DNA from: Flavobacteriaceae bacterium
Lineage (GTDB): Bacteria; Bacteroidota; Bacteroidia; Flavobacteriales; Flavobacteriaceae
Assembly: GCA_030633285.1 (NCBI GenBank)
Contig: DAOVTC010000084.1
Coordinates: 1 to 5,823, forward strand
Direction: 5' to 3'
Length of the DNA: 5,823 nucleotides
Shown: piece by piece, positions 1 to 5,452 of the stretch
Layout: each line of letters begins with the position of its first letter
Numbering within the stretch: the stretch's first letter is position 1
The notes under the pieces: model-generated
Databases searched by the model: none
What the model saw: only the letters and a program-made list of their open reading frames with translations
What the model was told of the DNA's origin: nothing
Made by a program: the position numbers and the translations under genes

Positions 1-27
1 ATTCATTCGTTTAATATGTTTTACATT

Positions 28-1614
28 TTAAGCTTTTTTTGCTTTAATTGCAGTAATATATTTATTGAGTTCTTCTTTAACTTTAGGTGCTAAAAGCACA
101 AGACCAATCATATTTGGTACCATCATGGCAAATATCATGGCATCTGAAAAACCAATAACTGAACCTAAACTAGCCGCAGATCCAATAACTACAAAAATTA
201 AGAATAAAATTTTGTAAGCATATTCCATTTTTTTAGTTCTACCGAATAAAAACGCCCATCCTTGAAAACCGTAATAAGACCATGAGATCATTGTACTAAA
301 GGCAAATAAAACTACTGCAATGGTCAATACATAAGGAAACCATGAAATTACAGAGGCAAATGCACCTGAAGTTAATAATATGGCTTGAGCATCATTTAAT
401 GACGCATTTTCTGCAGCTACATTTCCAGTAATAACTAATACCAATGCTGTCATTGTACAAACTACAACGGTATCAATAAATGGTTCAAGTAAAGCAACCA
501 TTCCTTCAGATGCAGCATACTTAGTTTTTACAGCAGAGTGAGCTATTGATGCTGATCCTACACCTGCTTCATTTGAAAAAGCGGCACGTCTAAATCCTTG
601 AACCAATACCCCGACTGCTCCACCTACAACACCTTCAGGGCTAAATGCACCATTGTATATTTGTAATATAGCATCGCCAATCATATCATATTTTGCAATT
701 AATACAAATAAAGATGCTGCTACATATATTACAACCATAAAAGGAACAATCTTATCAGTTACTTTTGCTATTTTTTTGATTCCACCAATTATTACAATAC
801 CAACTAATATTGCCATAACTACACCAAATAGCCATCCTCTTTCATGCAAGAAAGAGTCATTCCCACCGGTAATATGTTCCACTAATTGAAAAGCCTGATT
901 TACCTGAAACATATTTCCTCCACCAAATGAACCACCAATAACAAATATAGCAAACAATACTGCTAAAACTTTTCCTAAGCCACCAAGCCCTTTAGATTTA
1001 AGCCCTTTAGTTAAATAATACATTGGACCTCCGTATACAGTTCCATCCTCAGCAATATCTCTATATTTTACACCAAGTGTACATTCTACAAATTTTGATG
1101 CCATTCCTAAAAAGCCAGCAATAATCATCCAAAAAGTAGCCCCTGCACCACCAATAGACACTGCAATTGCAACACCTGCGATATTACCAAGTCCAACTGT
1201 GGCTGATAATGCAGCAGTTAAAGCTTGAAAATGTGATACTTCTCCTTCATGGTCTTCAATAGCAATAGTTTCAGCAATATCACCTCCTGGAGTTGAATCT
1301 CCTGCGGCGATCAAAGATTCATGATGATCAATATCATCATATTTTCCTCTTACAATGTTAACAGAGGTAAGAAAACCACGAAAGTTTATAAATTTAAAAT
1401 AAAAAGTAAAGTAAGTTGCTCCAAGAATTAAAGGAAATAGTACCCAATATACTCTTACATCATCACTAAAAGGAATTTGATAAAAAATTAAATTTACAAA
1501 CCATCCTGTTGCATTGCCAAAAGCTTCATCAATTTGTTGATCTAGTCCTTTTTCTTGCGCAAACGTAAAAAAAGGTATTATCGTAAAAAGTAATGAAAGT
1601 ATTTTTTTATACAT
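28..1614 (-). CDS. Sodium:alanine/glycine symporter, AGCS family
   Basis: The 528-residue product is an integral inner-membrane transporter expected to import alanine or glycine (or a similar small amino acid) with Na+ or H+. Family hallmarks are visible in order: SHFQALTAALSATVGLGNIAGVA (about 127-149), GGAGATFWM (155-163), GGPMYY (195-200), the signature FSNEAGVGSASIAHSA (346-361), EPFIDTVV (377-384) and FAFSTMISWSYYG (437-449). About ten or more hydrophobic segments are spread along the chain. The N-terminus (residues 1-20, ending TFAQ) resembles a cleavable signal peptide ahead of the first core helix. An acidic, Asp/Glu/His-rich stretch at about 92-126 lies between the first core helix and the FQALTAAL motif. 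The ATG at 1614 is the natural start because it provides the hydrophobic N-terminus. The gene is transcribed away from its upstream neighbour and appears monocistronic on this side; what follows it lies outside the window. Family assignment is firm; the substrate is inferred from the family. Confidence 0.95.
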   Translation of the reverse strand: MYKKILSLLFTIIPFFTFAQEKGLDQQIDEAFGNATGWFVNLIFYQIPFSDDVRVYWVLFPLILGATYFTFYFKFINFRGFLTSVNIVRGKYDDIDHHESLIAAGDSTPGGDIAETIAIEDHEGEVSHFQALTAALSATVGLGNIAGVAIAVSIGGAGATFWMIIAGFLGMASKFVECTLGVKYRDIAEDGTVYGGPMYYLTKGLKSKGLGGLGKVLAVLFAIFVIGGSFGGGNMFQVNQAFQLVEHITGGNDSFLHERGWLFGVVMAILVGIVIIGGIKKIAKVTDKIVPFMVVIYVAASLFVLIAKYDMIGDAILQIYNGAFSPEGVVGGAVGVLVQGFRRAAFSNEAGVGSASIAHSAVKTKYAASEGMVALLEPFIDTVVVCTMTALVLVITGNVAAENASLNDAQAILLTSGAFASVISWFPYVLTIAVVLFAFSTMISWSYYGFQGWAFLFGRTKKMEYAYKILFLIFVVIGSAASLGSVIGFSDAMIFAMMVPNMIGLVLLAPKVKEELNKYITAIKAKKA

Positions 1615-1750
1615 GAAACTATTAATTTTGAATTAGCACTTTGCAATATCTAAAAAATTATAGCTTGTGACAAGAAAATCATAAGAAAATTGTTTTTTGT
1701 GTATTTATAAATATGTTATACTCATATCTTTGTGTAAATTAAATTTAAAA
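1615..1750. promoter_or_regulatory. Divergent intergenic region between the AGCS symporter and the CoA-binding gene
   Basis: This 136-bp AT-rich stretch must hold the 5' signals of both flanking genes. The plus-strand promoter is listed separately. On the minus strand the best -7-like match is TAATTTTT (1660 down to 1653), one base off TAnnTTTG and without a convincing -33 partner, so the symporter promoter is uncertain. A short inverted repeat, CTTGTGACAAG (1664-1674, 5-bp arms around one base), lies just upstream of that candidate and could be a small operator, though a repeat this short may be chance. Confidence 0.45.
1725..1732 (+). promoter_or_regulatory. Bacteroidota -7 promoter element for the CoA-binding gene
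   Basis: TATCTTTG matches the Bacteroidota housekeeping sigma -7 consensus TAnnTTTG exactly. It lies 18 bp before the ATG at 1751, giving a leader of only about 10-14 nt if transcription starts the usual few bases downstream. No well-spaced -33 TTTG is present; the nearest TTG (1697-1699) is 25 bp upstream, which is longer than usual. This element also decides the gene start, because an upstream in-frame TTG at 1697 would precede the promoter. Confidence 0.65.
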
Positions 1751-2110
1751 ATGGATGTAACTCTAGTTTTGGGAGCTTCTTTAAAAGCAGATCGTTATTC
1801 TAATTTTGCTATTCATAGTTTGATTGATAAAAAATATGAAGTTGTTGGATTAGGATTACAAGAAGGCGAAATTGATGGTGTAAGAATTTATAAAGGGATG
1901 CCTAAGTTTGATAATATCCACACAATTACTTTGTATTTGAATCCGAAAAGACAAGAAGCTTATTTTAATTATATTGTTTCTATAAAGCCAAAGCGAGTAA
2001 TTTTTAATCCAGGAACGACTAATAAAAAATTGGAAAACATATTGAATGAAAATAATATACCTTTTGAAAATTCTTGTACTTTGGTGCTTTTGAGTACTGG
2101 ACAGTATTAG
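1751..2110 (+). CDS. CoA-binding domain protein (small Rossmann fold)
   Basis: The product is a 119-residue single-domain cytoplasmic protein of the CoA-binding family related to the nucleotide-binding domain of succinyl-CoA synthetase alpha chains. Seen in the sequence: strand and glycine loop VTLVLGAS (3-10), then RYSNFAIHSLIDKKYEVVGLG (15-35), EGEIDGVRIY (38-47), FNPGTTN (85-91) and a C-terminal SCTLVLLSTGQY with a cysteine at 109. The length fits a standalone domain with no catalytic partner. The reading frame stays open upstream to a TTG at 1697, but the ATG at 1751 is preferred: it places VTLVLGAS at the extreme N-terminus as in the family, and it lies just downstream of the -7 element at 1725-1732. 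The stop codon is 2 bp from that of convergent rnz. The ligand (CoA or another nucleotide) and the cellular role are not known from sequence. Confidence 0.88.
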   Translation: MDVTLVLGASLKADRYSNFAIHSLIDKKYEVVGLGLQEGEIDGVRIYKGMPKFDNIHTITLYLNPKRQEAYFNYIVSIKPKRVIFNPGTTNKKLENILNENNIPFENSCTLVLLSTGQY

Positions 2111-2112
2111 TT

Positions 2113-3036
2113 TTATTTATTATCTATCGAAAAAACTTTTCCTTCTTCTGTTAATTCAACATTTTTAAAAACGGGTTGAGCCTCTTTTAAAAACAGGCTA
2201 GTATCTTTATATCTACTTGAATAATGACCTAATAATAATTTTTTGACTTCTGCTTTTTTTGCAATAGTAGCTGCTTGTTGGGCTGTTGCATGTTTGGTTA
2301 TTTCTGCTAAATTAATATTGTCTTTTAAAAAAGTTGATTCATGGTATAACAAGTCTACGTTTTTTATAATTGGTAAGATATCTTCAAAATAGGCGGTATC
2401 ACTACAAAAGGCATATTTTAAAATTGGGAGAGGATCTAATGTTAATGAATCATTTGTAATTGTTTCTCCATTATTCGTTACATAATCTTTTCCTTTTTTT
2501 AAATTTTGATAGTCACATATTTTAATTTCTTTATATTTTGAAATAGCGTTCATATTTAATTTTCTTTCCGCTAATTTTTCTTGAAATAAAAAACCATTGG
2601 TATAAATTCGATGTTTTAAGGGTATTGTATGGACTTCAACTTTTTCGTCTTCAAATATTATTTCACTTTTTTTAGAAGAAAGTTCATGAAAATGTAATGG
2701 AAATTTGATCCAAGATTTTGACAATTTGAATTGTAAATTGATAATTTCTTTTGTTCCTTTTGGAGCATAAATATGTAGTTCAGTTTGACGATTTAATAAA
2801 TTAAAAGTAGATATTAAACCTATTAAACCATAAAAATGATCTCCATGTAAATGCGAAATAAAAATATTTTTAAGTTTAGAAAACTTTATTTTGTATTTGC
2901 GTAATTGTGTTTGGGTACCTTCTCCACAGTCTATTAAAAAAAAACGATTATTTATTTCTAAATATTTCGAGGTTGGATGTGCAAAAGTACGTGGTGTTGC
3001 AGAGTGACATCCTAATATAGTGAGTTTTAAACTCAT
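2113..3036 (-). CDS. rnz: Ribonuclease Z (tRNA 3' endonuclease)
   Basis: The 307-residue product is a zinc-dependent metallo-beta-lactamase-fold endonuclease that removes the 3' trailer of tRNA precursors in the cytoplasm. The full metal and catalytic set is visible: N-terminal LTILGCHSATP (5-15), DCGEGTQTQLR (36-46), the histidine motif SHLHGDH (H62, H64, D66, H67), H142 in LKHR, D213 in CSDTAYFED, H249 in KHATAQQAA and H271 in LLGHYSSRY. The region at about 152-186 corresponds to the tRNA-binding exosite arm; it is Lys-rich (ISKYKEIKICDYQNLKKGKDY) but lacks the GIPPGP-type turn of the Bacillus and E. coli enzymes. The length is normal for the short form (RNase Z-S). It is the last gene of the pyrR unit, and its ATG overlaps the upstream TGA as ATGA (3033-3036), which suggests translational coupling. 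It ends 2 bp from the convergent CoA-binding gene. Confidence 0.95.
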   Translation of the reverse strand: MSLKLTILGCHSATPRTFAHPTSKYLEINNRFFLIDCGEGTQTQLRKYKIKFSKLKNIFISHLHGDHFYGLIGLISTFNLLNRQTELHIYAPKGTKEIINLQFKLSKSWIKFPLHFHELSSKKSEIIFEDEKVEVHTIPLKHRIYTNGFLFQEKLAERKLNMNAISKYKEIKICDYQNLKKGKDYVTNNGETITNDSLTLDPLPILKYAFCSDTAYFEDILPIIKNVDLLYHESTFLKDNINLAEITKHATAQQAATIAKKAEVKKLLLGHYSSRYKDTSLFLKEAQPVFKNVELTEEGKVFSIDNK

Positions 3037-3395
3037 TTAATCACAATTCTCTTTGAAATAACTTTAGATTTAGTTTTTAACGAATAAATATAAATTCCAG
3101 ATTCAAGTTCATCTCGAAAAAAAGGAATAGAATTTGCCCCTTTTTTAGTTTTAACTTTTTCTGCATGAATAGTATTTCCAAGTAGGTCTTTTACATAAAA
3201 ATCTATTTCAATCACATCTTCAGCATAAAAACGAATTCTTGTAGTAACACTAAATGGATTTGGTGATGCCACTACATCACGAATACCACTCAATGAGTTT
3301 TCAAGAACATTTTTGTCTAAGGAATCGTCGTCTTGCGCAAAGATTGCAGTAGAAAAGGTTAATAAAAAAATAATTAAAAGTAGTTTTTTTACCAT
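3033..3395 (-). CDS. Cargo-less T9SS type A sorting-domain protein
   Basis: The 120-residue protein has a clear Sec signal peptide (MVKKLLLIIFLLTFSTAIFAQ, cleavage near residue 20 or 21). A short acidic linker follows (DDDSLDKNVLENSLSGIRDV), then what looks like a complete type IX secretion C-terminal sorting domain. Its conserved blocks are ASPNPFSVTTRIRF (43-56), the FYVKDLLGN strand and turn (66-74), KKGANSIPF (84-92), LESGIYIYSLKTKS (97-110) and KRIVIK at the C-terminus. Such domains normally sit behind a large secreted enzyme or adhesin and route it across the outer membrane; here only about 20 residues precede it. The protein would therefore be exported to the periplasm and possibly to the surface. 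The gene starts 9 bp after the STAS-like gene and overlaps rnz by 4 bp, so it looks co-transcribed with housekeeping genes. Domain recognition is strong; function is unknown. Confidence 0.85.
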   Translation of the reverse strand: MVKKLLLIIFLLTFSTAIFAQDDDSLDKNVLENSLSGIRDVVASPNPFSVTTRIRFYAEDVIEIDFYVKDLLGNTIHAEKVKTKKGANSIPFFRDELESGIYIYSLKTKSKVISKRIVIK

Positions 3396-3404
3396 ATAGT
3401 TGTT

Positions 3405-3749
3405 TTAAATCCCTAAATCTCGTTCAATTTCTTCTATTTCAATAATATCTTCGGCTTCTTTTAAAGTAGGAACAATAATCAGTTCATTATCTAACTCATC
3501 AAAATTTATACCGTTACAAACTATTACAAAAGATTTCTTATTCTTTTTATGTTCTTTACTCTTTTGCGAAAATAATAAGATTTCTTTTAAATCAACGTTA
3601 ATACTATTAGAAAAATCTAAAATTAAATTATCGTTTTTCAAGTTAAGATATTTTTCATTAAAATCATTATTGAAATTTGAAATATTTATTTTAATATTTT
3701 CTAAAGATGGTTGTAAAACTGTAAAATATTTTGTTTTATTTATAAGCAT
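3405..3749 (-). CDS. Small STAS-like protein (anti-sigma-factor-antagonist fold), divergent
   Basis: The 114-residue cytoplasmic protein has no signal peptide or membrane segment. Its pattern resembles a STAS domain: beta strand NLILDFSN (41-48), helix LKEILLFSQKSKEHKKNKK (54-72), strand SFVIVCNG (73-80), then LIIVPTLKEAEDIIEIEEIERDLG (90-113), like the last strand and helix of SpoIIAA-type proteins. The usual phosphorylatable serine of the DSSG/DSTG loop is missing; the equivalent position reads NSINVDLKE (48-56). A classical partner-switching anti-sigma antagonist role regulated by serine phosphorylation is therefore doubtful. The gene lies 12 bp after pyrB and 9 bp before the sorting-domain gene, so it is very probably co-transcribed. 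No sigma factor or anti-sigma kinase is visible nearby. The STAS assignment rests on pattern only; a protein of unknown function is the safe fallback. Confidence 0.7.
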   Translation of the reverse strand: MLINKTKYFTVLQPSLENIKINISNFNNDFNEKYLNLKNDNLILDFSNSINVDLKEILLFSQKSKEHKKNKKSFVIVCNGINFDELDNELIIVPTLKEAEDIIEIEEIERDLGI

Positions 3750-3761
3750 AAATTTATTTTC

Positions 3762-4691
3762 TTATCGTTTAATTTGTTGGGCTAATAAATAAATGACAGC
3801 CATTCTTATGGCAACACCATTTTCAACTTGATTTAAGATAATTGACTGTTTTGAGTCGGCAACATCACTTGTAAGTTCAACACCTCGGTTAATCGGACCA
3901 GGATGCATTATTACTATTTCTTTATCAATTGAATTTAATAATTCTTTATTGATGCCGAAAAGTTGCGTATATTCTCTAACAGAAGGAAAATATTTGATAT
4001 CCATTCTTTCATGCTGTACTCTTAAAACATTGGCTACATCACACCATTCTAAAGCTTTTTTTAAGTTTTTTTCATAGCCAACTCCCAATTTTGTTATGTA
4101 TTTAGGAATTAATGTTGTTGGTCCGCAAAGTTTAATTTCAGCTCCAAGTAATTGTAAGGCATAAATATTTGAAAGTGCAACTCTTGAATGTAAAATATCA
4201 CCAACAATAACAATTTTTTTACCTTTAACTGTTCCCAGTTTTTCACGAATAGAGTAAGAATCTAATAATGCCTGAGTAGGATGTTCATGAGCTCCATCAC
4301 CGGCATTTATTATTTTTGCATTGATGTGTTTTGAAAGAAAATCTCCTGCTCCTTCATTAGGATGGCGCATAATTATAATATCGACTTTCATAGAAAGGAT
4401 ATTATTTACAGTATCAATTAGTGTTTCTCCTTTTTTTACCGAAGATTGGGCAGATGAAAAATTAATTATATCTGCAGATAATCTCTTCTCAGCCAATTCA
4501 AATGATAATCTGGTTCGAGTACTGTTTTCAAAAAATAAATTGGCAATTGTAATATCTCTTAAAGAGGGAACTTTTTTGATGGGACGATTGATAACTTCTT
4601 TAAAATGATCGGCAGTTTCAAATATTAAATTGATATCCTCTTTGTTAATATGTTTGATGCCTAGTAAATTGGTAACACTTAATTCAGCCAT
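3762..4691 (-). CDS. pyrB: Aspartate carbamoyltransferase, catalytic chain
   Basis: The 309-residue enzyme condenses carbamoyl phosphate with aspartate to give N-carbamoyl-aspartate, the committed step of pyrimidine synthesis. All active-site blocks are seen: FENSTRTR (54-61, carbamoyl phosphate binding), SSVKKGET (83-90, the mobile loop with Ser and Lys), MRHPNEG (108-114), HEHPTQALLD (135-144), GDILHSRVALSN (164-175), LRVQHER (223-229) and HPGPINRGVE (263-272). The STRTR and HPTQ blocks plus the RVQ.ER segment separate it from ornithine carbamoyltransferase. Length is typical of a trimeric catalytic chain. No regulatory chain (pyrI) is next to it; the gene that follows at 12 bp is the STAS-like one. 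It lies 52 bp downstream of pyrR. That gap has a weak -7-like TATGTTTA (minus strand, 4729 to 4722) that might allow extra transcription, but no -33 supports it. Confidence 0.97.
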   Translation of the reverse strand: MAELSVTNLLGIKHINKEDINLIFETADHFKEVINRPIKKVPSLRDITIANLFFENSTRTRLSFELAEKRLSADIINFSSAQSSVKKGETLIDTVNNILSMKVDIIIMRHPNEGAGDFLSKHINAKIINAGDGAHEHPTQALLDSYSIREKLGTVKGKKIVIVGDILHSRVALSNIYALQLLGAEIKLCGPTTLIPKYITKLGVGYEKNLKKALEWCDVANVLRVQHERMDIKYFPSVREYTQLFGINKELLNSIDKEIVIMHPGPINRGVELTSDVADSKQSIILNQVENGVAIRMAVIYLLAQQIKR

Positions 4692-4743
4692 TTCTTTTTT
4701 GAAATTGAAAATTCTATATTTTAAACATATTAAAATAAATGCT

Positions 4744-5292
4744 TTATTTATTGTCTGAATTGATTAAATAAATTGCATCTTTTTTATCATTTTCTTTCCA
4801 AACAACTTGTACTTGTTCGTCTTTAATTACATCAACTTGTGTGCCTTTATAATCAGGTTGAATAGGTAGGTGTCTGCTAAATCTACGATCAATTAAAACC
4901 AACAATTCAATATTTTTTGGTCTGCCAAAAGCTTGAATTGCAGTTAGAGCTGCTCTTATACTTCTTCCTGAAAATAAAACATCATCAATAAAAACCACAT
5001 TCTTATTATCAACTATAAAATTGATGTCAGTTCTACTAGCAACTAAAGGGTCTTCTCTTCTTCTAAAGTCATCACGATAAAATGTAATATCTAATTTACC
5101 TAATTGAATATTTTTAATGTGGTATTCATTTTCTAATATATTTACTAATCTATTAGCTAAATATATACCTCTTGGTTGAATTCCAATTAAAATTGTGTTA
5201 GAAAAATCTTGGTGATTTTCGATGAGTTGACAAGCCAAACGATGAAGAATAATGTTTATTTCTTTTTCGTTAAGTAAAGACTTCTTAGCCAT
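4744..5292 (-). CDS. pyrR: PyrR: uracil phosphoribosyltransferase / pyrimidine operon regulator
   Basis: The 182-residue protein has a type I phosphoribosyltransferase fold. The PRPP loop is VVFIDDVLFSGRS (99-111), matching the PyrR form V(I/L)xDDVL(Y/F)(T/S)GR. Other PyrR blocks are GIQPRGIYLANRL (37-49), LDITFYRDDF (67-76), and AFGRPKNIELLVLIDRRFSRHLPIQPDYKG (121-150). It should convert uracil and PRPP to UMP; in Bacillus the same protein binds pyr mRNA and causes attenuation. Here the Bacillus TRG is PRG and DRGHRELPI is DRRFSRHLPI, so residues linked to RNA binding differ. It is the first gene of the unit, directly before pyrB. The ATG at 5292 lies about 28 bp downstream of a minus-strand TAACTTTG promoter element, leaving little room for a leader attenuator. 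Enzyme family is firm; a regulatory role is uncertain. Confidence 0.95.
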   Translation of the reverse strand: MAKKSLLNEKEINIILHRLACQLIENHQDFSNTILIGIQPRGIYLANRLVNILENEYHIKNIQLGKLDITFYRDDFRRREDPLVASRTDINFIVDNKNVVFIDDVLFSGRSIRAALTAIQAFGRPKNIELLVLIDRRFSRHLPIQPDYKGTQVDVIKDEQVQVVWKENDKKDAIYLINSDNK

Positions 5293-5452
5293 AGTAGCAA
5301 TAAAACATTGTTTATTTTGGCAAAGTTACATTTTTTTTTGTGATGTTTTTATAAAAAATAGTGTGTTAATTAAATTGTTAAGAAAAAATAATCATTATCA
5401 AATTTATAACTTTAATCTAACTTACTTTAGTGACAAGGAAAAAGAAACAAAT
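5293..5452. promoter_or_regulatory. Divergent intergenic region between pyrR and the TPR gene
   Basis: This 160-bp, very AT-rich stretch contains the pyrR promoter (listed separately) and must also drive the plus-strand TPR gene. The plus strand has TAACTTTA (5407-5414), one base off the TAnnTTTG -7 consensus, and a related TAACTTAC 11 bp further on (5418-5425), giving a one-helical-turn direct repeat; neither has a clear -33 partner. Just before the TPR ATG the DNA is purine-rich (AAGGAAAAAGAAACAAAT), with a possible weak AAGGA ribosome site at 5435-5439, about 13 bp from the start codon. I see no stem-loop or riboswitch-like structure. Confidence 0.5.
5321..5328 (-). promoter_or_regulatory. 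Bacteroidota -7 promoter element for the pyrR operon
   Basis: Read on the minus strand, TAACTTTG is an exact match to TAnnTTTG. It lies 28 bp before the pyrR ATG, so the predicted leader is roughly 20-25 nt. A run of nine A residues (minus strand; T tract 5331-5339) directly precedes it. No -33 TTTG is found at the usual distance, which is common for flavobacterial promoters. This is the only convincing promoter seen for the five-gene pyrR-pyrB-STAS-sorting-domain-rnz unit. Confidence 0.65.

Noticed and set aside
1..27. Terminator downstream of the symporter gene
   Set aside because: The 27 bases available show no inverted repeat or T run on the minus strand; a terminator may lie beyond the window.
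653..889. 78-codon open frame on the plus strand
   Set aside because: It lies wholly inside the symporter gene in antisense, its translation is low-complexity Ile/Thr-rich, and no promoter or start context supports it.
1697..1750. N-terminal extension of the CoA-binding gene from a TTG at 1697
   Set aside because: The extension would include the promoter -7 element at 1725-1732 and adds residues (CIYKYVILISLCK) not expected before the Rossmann strand; the ATG at 1751 fits the family better.
4321..4608. 95-codon open frame on the plus strand
   Set aside because: It is the antisense shadow of pyrB, which has every active-site motif; the shadow translation matches no recognisable family.
4692..4743. 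Possible internal promoter or PyrR-binding loop between pyrR and pyrB
   Set aside because: The -7-like TATGTTTA lacks the final G and any -33 partner, and no stem-loop with a GC-rich PyrR-type sequence can be drawn in this AT-rich gap.
1668..5443. Shared GTGACAAG followed by an A-rich run upstream of both the symporter (1667-1678) and the TPR gene (5430-5443)
   Set aside because: Only eight bases match exactly, the elements have different orientation relative to their genes, and in such AT-rich DNA this could be chance; a motif search over the genome would be needed.
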